From a virus, in the IMG/VR virus record IMGVR_UViG_3300037225_000467, positions 1-37,053 of that record: DNA of 37,053 nt; one strand, 5' to 3'. Shown here piece after piece: positions 1 to 7,663 of the stretch. The first letter of the stretch is position 1. Every line of letters starts with the position of its first letter. The notes under the pieces were generated by a model. The model searched no databases and had not been told where the DNA came from. It saw only the letters and a program-made list of their open reading frames with translations. The position numbers were made by a program, and so were the translations under genes.

Positions 1-261
1 TCAGACGTATCTATTGCTAGTATAAATTTAGGTGTTTGGGCGCCAACTACTGGTACTGATTATAAAATAGCTGTTTATTGGGATATTAGTACTGGTAATA
101 ATTTTGTTTTGATTAATGATGTGCAATTCGGAACAACCGATACATCTACAGGAACAAGAAGTGCCGCAATAGGATTATTGCGCATTGGTAGTGGATATAA
201 TTCGGCTTCGGCAGAATTATCAAATTTCAAAATTAAACTTTTACATGTTTCAAGTCAATAA
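1..261 (+). CDS. Phage structural protein, C-terminal part (5' truncated)
   Basis: The frame is open from base 1 and stops with TAA at 259-261, leaving the last 86 residues of a protein that begins outside the window. The sequence is rich in Gly, Ser, Thr and aromatic residues in alternating beta pattern (KIAVYWDIS, FGTTDTSTGTRS, LLRIGSGYNS) and looks like a beta-sandwich domain of the LamG or carbohydrate-binding kind common in tail or decoration proteins. It lies 12 bases ahead of another structural gene on the same strand. The structural role is inferred from composition and position only. Confidence 0.6.
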   Translation, partial: SDVSIASINLGVWAPTTGTDYKIAVYWDISTGNNFVLINDVQFGTTDTSTGTRSAAIGLLRIGSGYNSASAELSNFKIKLLHVSSQ

Positions 262-273
262 GAGGATTTTATC

Positions 274-624
274 ATGGCAGAAAAAGGCGATTTTTCAACA
301 AATATAATTACACCATACAATGTAACAATTCCGGCTAATAGTACAACGAGCGGTATATTTGACTGCTGTGGCGTCACGCTTAAAACAATTATTATGCCAG
401 CAACATTTACAGGCACACAAATATCATTTCAAGTTTCGCCCGACGGCTCAACGTTTTATGATTATTACAATATAAATAATGCGCTTGTTTCAATAAGTTG
501 TACACAAAATAGAGCTTATGGAATAGGTGCTATAGATTTTTATTCCATTAAATATTTGAAAATAGTCAGCAATGCAACAGAGAGCGCGGACAGAGTATTT
601 ACATTTTTAACAAAACCAATTTAA
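274..624 (+). CDS. Small phage structural protein, beta-rich
   Basis: 116 residues, preceded by an AGAGGA ribosome site. It has no recognised domain name. Alternating hydrophobic/polar strands, few charges and a motif like FQVSPDGSTFYDYYN suggest a compact beta-sandwich, as in tail-associated or fibre-attachment proteins. It is sandwiched between a truncated structural gene and the large fibre gene, with short gaps, so it is probably co-transcribed with the late tail module. Function is not assigned. Confidence 0.65.
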   Translation: MAEKGDFSTNIITPYNVTIPANSTTSGIFDCCGVTLKTIIMPATFTGTQISFQVSPDGSTFYDYYNINNALVSISCTQNRAYGIGAIDFYSIKYLKIVSNATESADRVFTFLTKPI

Positions 625-634
625 AGAGGTCGTT

Positions 635-3070
635 ATGGGTAACCCAATTATTCCTTTATTAGATACACTTTTTAATAGCGGCGGCAATGAATATGACAAA
701 GGATTTATTTTTATTCCTTCCGATTTTCCTACCCTTGCCGCTGTACAAGTTGGATGGCAATATATAATTGCATCGGCAACAGTTACCGATAACGATATAA
801 CAAGGACGGATACAGGACAAACATTTACACAAGGACAACAAATTAAATGGAATGGGCATAACTGGACGGTAGTTGCAAGTGATATTTTGTGGGGAACCGA
901 TGGAGTAAATTTATTCCCGCTAGCATCTTTAGGATTAAAAATACCAACATTAAGCACAAGCAACGGCATTGTTACGACTAGTTCCGCTGGATTATTTGCA
1001 ACGAGTACGGCATTACCAAATGGCACGACAGCTACGACGCAAGCCGCAGCGGATAATTCTACAAAATTAGCTACAACAGCTTATGTCGATACCGCGGTTG
1101 GTGTTGAAAATTTGTGGGATAGGGCAGACCTTGGGGCTGGCAATTGGGTATTATATCCCCATACTTCGGGAGATAAGGCACAACTTCCGTATATCACTGC
1201 TACGACTGGCGCGATCCTATTTGGAGATGCGGCAGGAAACAAGACAATATCAGCTTCTCAATATTTATTCTGGACTGGGACTGGACTTATAAATGTTTCA
1301 TCTACTCCATATTTTAAAGCCAATATGGCTGGAAATGATGGAGCAAGCGGTTTGGTATGGGAAAATCTTGGCGACGGTTCTAGCCAAATTTATCACAATA
1401 ACCAGCTAGGAAATTCCGTCTTATATATTGATGCGAAAACGGCCACTACCGGGACATCGCTCGTTAATTTTGGCGCCAATACTACAGCATCAAGCATGAA
1501 TTTTGATTTTTATGGTAATGTAAATTCTCGCGCGTCTTTTATATCAAAGGCTTATACAACTACAACGCTTGACGCAACGATGACAGTAGATGTTAATCCA
1601 GTTAACCACGTCATAGGTCGATTAAGTTTTCAAAACTTAGTTGGTACACCTGCCTATATTGATATAGACGTTGACGGTATGGCGGGGTCATCATCTTATC
1701 TTCGCCTTTTTTATAATTCAGGCGCGACAAATAAATATCTTTACAATTACGCTTTGCAAAGGAATATAAGAACTGGCGCCGCCGGAGCAGAGTTAACGCT
1801 CTTAGAAATTTGGAATGAAAATACTTTACCGTTGAGCACGGATTTGACTAACACGTCTTCGTCCTTTTTAGCAATGCAACGGCGGTCTAGTGCAGGCATG
1901 GTTTCGTTAGGGAAATTATTTTGGAAATGCGAAGGTAGTTTTGCGGGAGATCCTGCAACTACTGAAATGTCAGGCGTTCATTTGCAAATTGTCAATGGTG
2001 GCGCATTAGTTGATGGATTGTATGTAGATTCTCTTAAGAAATCTTACCTATACAACTTAGAAACCATATCATTTTCTGGTACATTAGGAGCGGCTACCCC
2101 TTTTTTGACACTCGCTAATACCGTATATAACGCAAGTATGGCAGGGACCGGAACGCAAATTTTAAATACACAAAAAGCAAGTGATGGAGTGGCATATAAT
2201 TGTGGTGCAATATCGTGGGAGTGCGAAACAAACTGGACCGCAACGGCGTCGACAAGAAATAGCACCGCAAGAATTCAGGCTGTAATAAACGGAACGCTAA
2301 CAACTGTCGCGCTTTTGTCGCCTAGCCAAGGACTTTATTTTTATCATCCTATGTATAGCACTGCTAGCATTACTTCTTCAGCTGGAGATTTTATCGCGAC
2401 TGCTGGAGGGTATTATATAGGAACCCCCTCTAGTAGCGTTATTGGAAGTTGGCATCAATGCAAAACTGGAACCGTATTAAGAACGACATACAAAATACAG
2501 CATTACGAAGACGTGAGTGGCGATGGATCTGCGTATGGTTATGTTGATAAATTGACAATTGATTATTTGGGTAACGTATCGACGTTAAGTAGTTTGTCTG
2601 GGTTATACGGTAGTTTCTCGGCGGGAACGACAATTGCACAAAATGCAGCGGCAGTTAATTCGCCAACTTTATCCGTTATCAATACGGCCAATCGATCTAC
2701 ATTAACCATAACCGGAAATACAGCCGGTGAAGGAACTGATAAGATTTCTGGAAATATACATTTTCATGATAGTAATATCTCGGGAAATGATGCGTATATT
2801 TCTTGGCAGTCAGGGTTAACAGGTAAGCCAATAAGTTTCTTCAATGGTGGAAGTAGGGTAATGCAAATTTTTGACACCGGTAATGTGGATATTTATACTG
2901 ACGGTGCAATAGCAGCATTAACATTAACTCAATTAAATATTAGTCGTGGGCTAATTAATTTTGTAGCATCAGATCGCGGAGCTATTGTTTTACCCGTATC
3001 GTCAGTTGCATCAGTAAGGGGTGAGTTGAATGGCGTAGTGTATCGAATAGCTTTATTCGCAGATGCTTAA
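635..3070 (+). CDS. Tail fibre / receptor-binding protein
   Basis: 811 residues, preceded by AGAGGT six bases upstream of the ATG. Around residues 130-155 it carries a tail-fibre signature with TTATTQAAADNSTKLATTAY, of the type found in many phage collar or fibre proteins. The rest is a long Gly/Ser/Thr/Asn-rich, Cys- and Lys-poor chain with repeated short beta segments, as expected for a trimeric beta-helical fibre. I see no C-terminal chaperone serine-lysine peptidase motif. It would form the host-recognition part of the tail. This is the last large gene of the tail module before lysis. Confidence is high for a fibre, low for the receptor. Confidence 0.8.
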   Translation: MGNPIIPLLDTLFNSGGNEYDKGFIFIPSDFPTLAAVQVGWQYIIASATVTDNDITRTDTGQTFTQGQQIKWNGHNWTVVASDILWGTDGVNLFPLASLGLKIPTLSTSNGIVTTSSAGLFATSTALPNGTTATTQAAADNSTKLATTAYVDTAVGVENLWDRADLGAGNWVLYPHTSGDKAQLPYITATTGAILFGDAAGNKTISASQYLFWTGTGLINVSSTPYFKANMAGNDGASGLVWENLGDGSSQIYHNNQLGNSVLYIDAKTATTGTSLVNFGANTTASSMNFDFYGNVNSRASFISKAYTTTTLDATMTVDVNPVNHVIGRLSFQNLVGTPAYIDIDVDGMAGSSSYLRLFYNSGATNKYLYNYALQRNIRTGAAGAELTLLEIWNENTLPLSTDLTNTSSSFLAMQRRSSAGMVSLGKLFWKCEGSFAGDPATTEMSGVHLQIVNGGALVDGLYVDSLKKSYLYNLETISFSGTLGAATPFLTLANTVYNASMAGTGTQILNTQKASDGVAYNCGAISWECETNWTATASTRNSTARIQAVINGTLTTVALLSPSQGLYFYHPMYSTASITSSAGDFIATAGGYYIGTPSSSVIGSWHQCKTGTVLRTTYKIQHYEDVSGDGSAYGYVDKLTIDYLGNVSTLSSLSGLYGSFSAGTTIAQNAAAVNSPTLSVINTANRSTLTITGNTAGEGTDKISGNIHFHDSNISGNDAYISWQSGLTGKPISFFNGGSRVMQIFDTGNVDIYTDGAIAALTLTQLNISRGLINFVASDRGAIVLPVSSVASVRGELNGVVYRIALFADA

Positions 3071-3221
3071 TTAACTAGCCTGGGAATGTGCGCATGGTTA
3101 TCGTGGCCGGAAATCCGCGCGTACAAATTAGAACGGCGGGCGTGTGGACTGATACCGTGTGGAATGTTTAGTTTTACAATTTACAATAAGTATTTTTTTA
3201 ATTTAACTTAAAAGGTGAAAA

Positions 3222-3539
3222 ATGAAATTAAATTTTAATTTTCCGATTACCGATTTATCTGGCCAACCAATTGAACAAGCGATTGAAATGCCCGATAAAA
3301 GCATAAAAAAAGAAACGCTTTTTATGCATAAAATATTCGCTAATACAATGATTTCTCCTAACGTTAAAGAAGGAGACGTTATTAAAAAGAACGTCTTAGC
3401 AGAAGAGATTTATCAAAAAGGAGAAATAGAGGTTGATGAGGCAGATTTTATGTTGATAAAAAAAATTGCAGAGCTTCCTGATATTTTTGCGCCGAGAGTA
3501 AAATATCTTTTGTCGTCATATTTAAATACTGTGAAATAA
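3222..3539 (+). CDS. Hypothetical late protein
   Basis: 105 residues, preceded by AAAGGTGA. An N-terminal segment (NFPITDLSGQPIEQAIEMPDKS) is followed by helical, charged sequence. It lies 151 bases after the fibre gene. That gap holds only a possible 25-codon frame and no clear signal. The position at the end of the tail genes suggests a fibre-assembly or small structural accessory, but I do not recognise the family. Confidence 0.6.
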   Translation: MKLNFNFPITDLSGQPIEQAIEMPDKSIKKETLFMHKIFANTMISPNVKEGDVIKKNVLAEEIYQKGEIEVDEADFMLIKKIAELPDIFAPRVKYLLSSYLNTVK

Positions 3540-3654
3540 AAATAATCATTAAGTCGTTGAATGTAAGAATAAATTTTGTTTTAGAAAAATATAATTCACA
3601 TTAATTTTGTATTATGTGATAATATAGATTACTAAAGCATTAATAGAAAAAGTT

Positions 3655-3717
3655 TCTCTATGCGGCCGCTGAACAATCGGTCTCCTAAACCCTTCCTCGT
3701 TTGTGGCCGCATAGAGA
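3655..3717 (+). promoter_or_regulatory. Long stem-loop upstream of endolysin, loop complementary to phage ribosome sites
   Basis: A perfect 13-bp inverted repeat, TCTCTATGCGGCC at 3655-3667 and its complement at 3705-3717, can be extended by two inner pairs. The loop of about 33 bases contains ATCGGTCTCCTA (3676-3687) and CCCTTCCTC, both complementary to Shine-Dalgarno-type sequences. It ends 24 bases before the endolysin start, which itself has no visible ribosome site. It could be a leader element, an independent small RNA or a DNA site. The stem is certain; the function is unknown. Confidence 0.6.
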
Positions 3718-3741
3718 TTATTTTGAATGTGAATATAAAAT

Positions 3742-4086
3742 ATGAAGCTTTCCGAAAAACAATTTCTTTTTTCAAAAAATGTAGCCAAGCTAATTTTTTT
3801 TATATACGACAAAGGTTTCATGTGTACGCACGGCGAGGCATTCCGCACCCACGAACAAGCTGAAATTTACGCAGCGCAGGGAATAGGGATAATAAATAGC
3901 CGACATGGCCTTAGATTGGCCATAGATCTAAATATATTTTCCCCAGAAGGTCAATATCTAACTGCTACCGAATCTTATCAACAATTTGGCAAATATTGGG
4001 AAAGTCTAAACCCAGCTAATAAATGGGGTGGTAATTTTCAATTACCGACCCCTCCCGATGGTAACCATTTCGAGATGGAACCATAA
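3742..4086 (+). CDS. Endolysin, M15-type peptidoglycan endopeptidase
   Basis: 114 residues, the usual size for single-domain M15-type phage lysins that cut the peptide stem of peptidoglycan (L-alanyl-D-glutamate type). Zinc-site residues are visible: SRHGLRLAID gives H55 and D62, and the C-terminal DGNHFE gives H109, preceded by the conserved W95-G-G. The N-terminal region GEAFRTHEQAEIYAAQG matches the family pattern. There is no signal peptide, so release should need the membrane proteins downstream. The ATG at 3742 has no Shine-Dalgarno site; the region upstream is an AT stretch after a long hairpin, which suggests controlled translation. Its stop nearly abuts the next gene. Confidence 0.88.
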   Translation: MKLSEKQFLFSKNVAKLIFFIYDKGFMCTHGEAFRTHEQAEIYAAQGIGIINSRHGLRLAIDLNIFSPEGQYLTATESYQQFGKYWESLNPANKWGGNFQLPTPPDGNHFEMEP

Positions 4087-4087
4087 A

Positions 4088-4318
4088 ATGGAAATTTCTG
4101 AAATAATGAAAATAATTTTAACATCTATGGTGTTTGTAATCGCGTCACTTATTGGATGGGCATTTAGATTAGAAGGGAAAATAGCTAAATTAGATAAATA
4201 CAAATTAGATAACAAAGATCTGGACGAAAAATTAAAACCATTAAAAGAAAGATTGGATGAGATTAAAAATTTAATATACGATAAAATTATAACAATTTCG
4301 GTTAAAGAAAATAATTAA
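4088..4318 (+). CDS. Small membrane protein with coiled coil, holin candidate
   Basis: 76 residues from the ATG directly after the endolysin stop; the longer in-frame version starting at 4028 would lie wholly inside the endolysin gene and is less likely. One hydrophobic segment (about residues 7-25, ILTSMVFVIASLIGWAF) is followed by a Lys/Leu/Glu-rich coiled coil. This shape fits a type III holin or a spanin-like inner-membrane protein. The position between endolysin and spanins supports a lysis role. Confidence 0.6.
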   Translation: MEISEIMKIILTSMVFVIASLIGWAFRLEGKIAKLDKYKLDNKDLDEKLKPLKERLDEIKNLIYDKIITISVKENN

Positions 4319-4319
4319 C

Positions 4320-4568
4320 ATGCAATCACCGGCGAACGGGCATACAGTTTTACAGGATAAATACGGAAATTGGAGCTCCAAGCGCGTTATAGCCATGTCA
4401 TGTGTTTGCTCAGGGGTTTTAATGACGTGGATAGTTTTTATTATATCTGTATTTAAACCTATAGGCGACCCCACAACGGCAATAAAAATAATTGAATTAT
4501 TGCTTGGGTCAGGAACAGTGTCGGTAATAGCAACGCTGGGAGAGGGTATATTTGATGCTAAACATTAA
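4320..4568 (+). CDS. Probable holin, two membrane segments
   Basis: 82 residues with two hydrophobic stretches, about 24-46 (AMSCVCSGVLMTWIVFIISVF) and 55-73, separated by a short polar turn. The N-terminal part is polar. The size and topology fit a class II holin or antiholin that permeabilises the inner membrane at lysis. It starts two bases after the preceding stop and overlaps the next gene by 14 bases, so the lysis genes are translationally linked. The holin call rests on topology and neighbours, not on a family motif. Confidence 0.6.
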   Translation: MQSPANGHTVLQDKYGNWSSKRVIAMSCVCSGVLMTWIVFIISVFKPIGDPTTAIKIIELLLGSGTVSVIATLGEGIFDAKH

Positions 4569-4791
4569 AGCAATTTTAGCGGCTATGGGCGCATTGTTTA
4601 CTATGCTATTAGGTGTGGCATCCTATTTTTTTGGCAAATCTAATGCAAAAAAAGACGCGCAACTTGAAAACGCCCAATCTACGTTAGAGGATATTCAAAA
4701 TGTTAATAAAGAAATTAATTCCCACGCTACCGATAGTATTGCTGATGTTCGTAAACGGATGCGCAAATATACACGGCCAGAAGAAAATTGA
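4555..4791 (+). CDS. Inner-membrane spanin (Rz-like)
   Basis: 78 residues. The ATG at 4555 follows AGAGGG about nine bases upstream; a TTG one codon earlier is the only alternative. An N-terminal signal-anchor (residues 6-25) is followed by a periplasmic coiled coil (KSNAKKDAQLENAQSTLEDI). Its last 92 bases overlap the start of the lipoprotein gene in another frame, the classic Rz/Rz1 arrangement. It would bridge the envelope with the outer-membrane partner and fuse the membranes at the end of lysis. Confidence 0.75.
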   Translation: MLNIKAILAAMGALFTMLLGVASYFFGKSNAKKDAQLENAQSTLEDIQNVNKEINSHATDSIADVRKRMRKYTRPEEN

Positions 4792-4936
4792 TTCATTTTG
4801 CGGTTGGTATAAGCCGGTTACAGTAACGCCAACAGAAAGAGAATGTCCACCGAAATCTAAATATTGCATATCAAATAATACATTAACTCAAATTGATCAT
4901 ATAAACGGAATTTATGAGAAAAATTGCATGAAATGA
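4700..4936 (+). CDS. Outer-membrane spanin lipoprotein (Rz1-like)
   Basis: 78 residues with a lipoprotein signal: basic start MLIKK, hydrophobic core, and a lipobox-like FVNGC with Cys21 as the acylation site. The mature part is short and contains CGWYKPVTVTPTERE, similar to the CxWxKPI pattern of Rz1-type proteins. It begins inside the preceding spanin gene in another frame. A length of 78 is typical. Together with the preceding gene it indicates a Gram-negative host. Confidence 0.75.
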   Translation: MLIKKLIPTLPIVLLMFVNGCANIHGQKKIDSFCGWYKPVTVTPTERECPPKSKYCISNNTLTQIDHINGIYEKNCMK

Positions 4937-4942
4937 ATTTAA

Positions 4943-4996
4943 ATACATTGCCGCCGGGGAGTTAGACAATGCGAGAGGGTACCGGCGGCATTGTAT
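4943..4996. repeat. GC-rich stem-loop between convergent operons
   Basis: TGCCGCCGG (4949-4957) pairs with CCGGCGGCA (4982-4990); beyond one T:T mismatch a further five pairs follow. The 24-base loop contains GGGAG-like and GAGAGGG sequences that resemble ribosome sites. It lies seven bases after the spanin stop, between convergent transcription units. No T-run follows directly on either strand, so it is not a canonical intrinsic terminator. Confidence 0.6.
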
Positions 4997-5015
4997 CGAC
5001 CAGGATAAATTATAT

Positions 5016-5034
5016 GCTTTTTAAATAAAAAAGC
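5016..5034. terminator. Weak bidirectional terminator hairpin
   Basis: GCTTTTT (5016-5022) pairs with AAAAAGC (5028-5034) around a five-base loop, giving an A/T-rich stem readable in both directions between the convergent lysis operon and the reverse operon ending at 5057. With the GC-rich stem-loop just upstream it could end both units. The stem is short, so the call is tentative. Confidence 0.4.
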
Positions 5035-5056
5035 TATTCAGTTTTTAGATGGTTTT

Positions 5057-5341
5057 TCACGACATGAAAACGACATGAAAAGTAGGTTTGGTATTTAAAT
5101 ATACATTTACACCCTGTTCATGTAATAAATATATCAATTCTTCATCTCGGAAGTTATTCAATATTATTTCCAAGAATTTGGCGCCATTAATTGTTTTTTT
5201 GCCAATTTTTTTTTGCTCTTTTTTAAATAATTTTTCCATTTTAACGTGTATTTCAACCCTTTTTTCATAGGGTATGCCAATCGCTTTCCAATAGTATTTT
5301 TCTTTATGATTAAACTTAATATTTAATTGTGGTTTTTTCAT
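5057..5341 (-). CDS. Hypothetical protein, last gene of reverse operon
   Basis: 94 residues, strongly basic and helical (EKRVEIHVKMEKLFKKEQKKIGKKT), ending in a short beta-like tail. The ATG follows AAGGGGAAG, and the gene begins directly after the stop of the upstream HTH gene. It could be a small nucleic-acid-binding or partner protein of that neighbour. No family recognised. Confidence 0.6.
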   Translation of the reverse strand: MKKPQLNIKFNHKEKYYWKAIGIPYEKRVEIHVKMEKLFKKEQKKIGKKTINGAKFLEIILNNFRDEELIYLLHEQGVNVYLNTKPTFHVVFMS

Positions 5342-5800
5342 TTACTTCCCCTTTGTATTTAATAATCGATTTACTGATGATCTGCTGATATTTAAAGTTT
5401 TTGTAATTTTGGATTTACTAAAACCCTTTTTAAAAAGAGATTGTATTTTGTCAATTTGATTACCAACTGTTTTTGGTCTACCGGGTACTTTGCCAAGTTT
5501 TCTTGCGCGCGCAATGCCGGCCTTTATTTGTTTGCTTTGTCTTTTTTTAATTATATCGTTATATTTCTTAATTTCCTTATTATGCCAATCTTCTGGTTTT
5601 TTAATAAAAGTCTCCCATAGATCATGTTTTAATTCATTGCCAGAATCGGTTAACATTAATGAATCGCACAAATATTCTAATAAATCAAATAAGTCATCAG
5701 GTGAAATATTTGAATGATAATTAATAAACTCAATTGCTCTTGCTGGTGCAATTGTATGTGTAAATCTTATTTTTTTAATATCTTTTTTTGATTTCTTCAT
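5342..5800 (-). CDS. HTH DNA-binding protein with resolvase-type C-terminal helix-turn-helix
   Basis: 152 residues. The C-terminal 60 residues carry a linker and HTH typical of serine recombinases: GIARARKLGKVPGRPK, then IQSLFKKGFSKSKITKTLNI and SRSSVNRLL. The N-terminal part is not a serine-recombinase catalytic domain; it is an unrelated helical region (HTIAPARAIEFINYHSNIS). It therefore looks like a regulator that uses a Hin-like HTH rather than an active recombinase. The ATG follows GAGGATAATGC. It sits near the distal end of the early operon. Confidence 0.7.
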   Translation of the reverse strand: MKKSKKDIKKIRFTHTIAPARAIEFINYHSNISPDDLFDLLEYLCDSLMLTDSGNELKHDLWETFIKKPEDWHNKEIKKYNDIIKKRQSKQIKAGIARARKLGKVPGRPKTVGNQIDKIQSLFKKGFSKSKITKTLNISRSSVNRLLNTKGK

Positions 5801-5820
5801 GCATTATCCTCTTGTGTTGA

Positions 5821-6216
5821 TTATTGATTGGAAAATTCGTTTAATATATATGCTATCTTTTTTTGATCGTTATTTGTCATTAGTTTTAAAAAGATAAATA
5901 CAAATTGCAAATCAAATCCTATGCCTATGGGCACGCCAAATTGTAATCGATCAAGCTTTTCTAACATATATATTCGGCTTATCTTATTTTCTTCATTTAA
6001 TAATATTAACTTTAATTTATTATATTCCTCGTCAAGACTGTTAATGCAACTAAAATTACAAAACTCCATTTCTTCTTCGGTCTTATCGGAATTAAAATAA
6101 TTATCGCAAATAACTTTGGTTTTTTCATAAATAGCATCAATATTTCCTGCGTCTAAATTAAATTTTTCGACATTGTTAACACAAAAAAACATAATCGTTA
6201 ATAAGTCAATTTTCAT
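5821..6216 (-). CDS. Hypothetical protein
   Basis: 131 residues, acidic and helical, with several Cys (VICDNYF, FCNFSCIN) and a hydrophobic segment FDLQFVFIFLKLM near the end. Preceded by AAGGTGA and beginning one base after the preceding stop. I do not recognise it. Confidence 0.55.
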   Translation of the reverse strand: MKIDLLTIMFFCVNNVEKFNLDAGNIDAIYEKTKVICDNYFNSDKTEEEMEFCNFSCINSLDEEYNKLKLILLNEENKISRIYMLEKLDRLQFGVPIGIGFDLQFVFIFLKLMTNNDQKKIAYILNEFSNQ

Positions 6217-6444
6217 TTATTCACCTTGTTTATTAGTTGTGTATAGGGTAGGGCAGTCCTTCCAAAATCTCCAAAATTTCTTTTCATTATCATGGTCGGC
6301 TTTGCGTATTTTTTCTTCCACATATTTTCTTGTAATAAATTCCTTTATTTTATTTTTTGATTTTTTATGTCGCATAATTATTTCATGATTATTTGTTAAA
6401 TCACCATTCTCAAATAATATTGCCACTATGTCATTTGCATTCAT
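6217..6444 (-). CDS. Hypothetical protein, paralogue of the gene at 11949
   Basis: 75 residues from the ATG at 6444, chosen because AGGA lies seven bases upstream; an in-frame ATG nine codons earlier has no ribosome site. The start NANDIVAILFENGDLTNNHE and the following IKEFITRKYVEEK closely match DRDIVAILFGNGRLTSDR and IKQFVSRSYAKD in the protein at 11949-12218. The two are paralogues of a small unknown family in the same operon. Confidence 0.65.
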   Translation of the reverse strand: MNANDIVAILFENGDLTNNHEIIMRHKKSKNKIKEFITRKYVEEKIRKADHDNEKKFWRFWKDCPTLYTTNKQGE

Positions 6445-6452
6445 AATAAATC

Positions 6453-6746
6453 CTATTCTATAGATTCCCATTTGTTATTTTCATAATCCCAATGTCTATT
6501 ATCTTTAGTGCTTATTACAAAATTTAAGCCAAATAAACCGACTTCCAATTCAATTCCGGCGTGATCGCGTCCGGTAATTATTATATCGAAATTTATTTCT
6601 AATAAATTCATCATGCTATAAAAAACTTGGAATTCAAAGGTTTTGTTTTTTGATATTCCCTTATAGAAAAAGAATAAATCTTTTTGATTATTATTAAATT
6701 GTTTTAATTTAAAAGGATTCCTAATTATTAATGAAAATAATATCAT
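6453..6746 (-). CDS. Hypothetical protein
   Basis: 97 residues using the ATG at 6746, which has GGAGA about nine bases upstream; the frame stays open to 6785 without a ribosome site. It mixes beta strands and helices (FEFQVFYSMMNLLEINFDII, HAGIELEVGLFGLNFVIST) and ends with DNRHWDYENNKWESIE, a pattern common in short phage early proteins. Unknown function. Confidence 0.55.
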   Translation of the reverse strand: MILFSLIIRNPFKLKQFNNNQKDLFFFYKGISKNKTFEFQVFYSMMNLLEINFDIIITGRDHAGIELEVGLFGLNFVISTKDNRHWDYENNKWESIE

Positions 6747-6836
6747 ATATATTTTCTCCAAAAATATGAGCCAACAACGCAACAATGATTCTCCCGTTCA
6801 AGATGGGTATTGCATTGCTAGCCCATAACCTTTGTT

Positions 6837-7130
6837 TTATTCATATTCTTTAACGCGCCCGGCCTTAAGATCTTCCAATCCTTCTTTTATTCCTGCTATG
6901 TCTTCGTCGGATAAATCATTTAGCGCCTTATTCACGGCCGCCGATACTTCGTCTTTATCGGTATAAATATTGCATTCAGATTCCCACTCATTATCTATTA
7001 AATATTTTAATTCTGTAGAATCTTTTTTTATTCCCTTAATTTCAAAAGATTTTTTCCACACCATGATACGGCGAGCCCCCGATGATATTCTAGCAATATA
7101 AACCATATCGCCAATGTTAAATTTATTCAT
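6837..7130 (-). CDS. Hypothetical protein with KOW-like beta start
   Basis: 97 residues. The first part, FNIGDMVYIARIS, has the look of a small SH3/KOW-type beta domain often found in short phage proteins, followed by an acidic helical tail (LSDEDIAGIKEGLEDLKAG). It is preceded by GAGGGACTT. About 90 bases without a gene separate it from the next gene downstream. Function not assigned. Confidence 0.55.
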   Translation of the reverse strand: MNKFNIGDMVYIARISSGARRIMVWKKSFEIKGIKKDSTELKYLIDNEWESECNIYTDKDEVSAAVNKALNDLSDEDIAGIKEGLEDLKAGRVKEYE

Positions 7131-7249
7131 TTTAAGTCCCTCTGTCGATGGTTGATAATTATCACAAGCAATAGTTTCTTTCCATTGTTGAATTTTTAAT
7201 TTTGGAAAAATGTATTTGCTAGTACAATATATACAATCAAATAGCGTTT

Positions 7250-7354
7250 CTATCGTAGGAAAATGCTTACAACTTCAATAAAGTATATTGCAAAAAATAT
7301 GTTTGCTGCAAAAAGCAGATAATTTATTAGAGAACCTATTGGCAATATCGTCAT
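7250..7354 (-). CDS. Very short hydrophobic membrane peptide
   Basis: A 34-residue frame whose ATG (7352-7354) overlaps the preceding stop in an ATGA arrangement and is preceded by AAAGGTGG. The peptide MTILPIGSLINYLLFAANIF, continuing FAIYFIEVVSIFLR, is almost entirely one membrane helix. The strong ribosome site and coupling argue that it is translated. It could be a membrane-active early peptide. The 119 bases from its stop to 7131 hold nothing I recognise. Confidence 0.5.
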   Translation of the reverse strand: MTILPIGSLINYLLFAANIFFAIYFIEVVSIFLR

Positions 7355-7635
7355 TTTCCACCTTTATTTTCCCACAATTTTTTAAATTCTCCGTGATACC
7401 AAAATTGTTTATATGTCCATTTATCAATCATAAACATTTGTCTATAATAAGAATCGCTTCGATCAAATAAAGCAAATAATGCCATTATTTCTTGATGTGA
7501 TAATTTTGAATCATGAATTTCTTCTATAACCCTAATTCTCGACCTATAAACTATTTGATTTCTAATTAAAATAATCATATTTAAAGCTAGAATAACACAA
7601 AAAAATATAAATAATATGTGGCATATTGTTTGCAT
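7351..7635 (-). CDS. Single-pass membrane protein, hypothetical
   Basis: 94 residues with an N-terminal hydrophobic helix (about 5-25, CHILFIFFCVILALNMIILI) and a polar C-terminal region rich in aromatic residues (QMFMIDKWTYKQFWYHGEFKK). No catalytic motif. It is coupled by ATGA overlap to the 34-residue hydrophobic peptide downstream, which may be a partner. Confidence 0.55.
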   Translation of the reverse strand: MQTICHILFIFFCVILALNMIILIRNQIVYRSRIRVIEEIHDSKLSHQEIMALFALFDRSDSYYRQMFMIDKWTYKQFWYHGEFKKLWENKGGK

Positions 7636-7663
7636 TATTTTTTACCTATAATTAATGTCTTTT

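Noticed and set aside
607-1026. 139-codon reverse reading frame under the fibre gene
   Set aside because: It lies wholly opposite a well-supported fibre gene, has no ribosome site and shows an unlikely hydrophobic composition.
3094-3171. 25-codon frame in the gap after the fibre gene (MVIVAGNPRVQIRTAGVW...)
   Set aside because: It reads like a short phage structural tail, but has no clear ribosome site and could be a remnant; not enough for a gene call.
3655-3717. 13-bp inverted repeats as insertion-sequence ends
   Set aside because: Only 37 bases separate the arms, too little for a transposase, and no target-site duplication is evident.
5342-5800. Serine recombinase as the missing integrase
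   Set aside because: Only the C-terminal HTH is recombinase-like; the catalytic Ser and the resolvase domain are absent.
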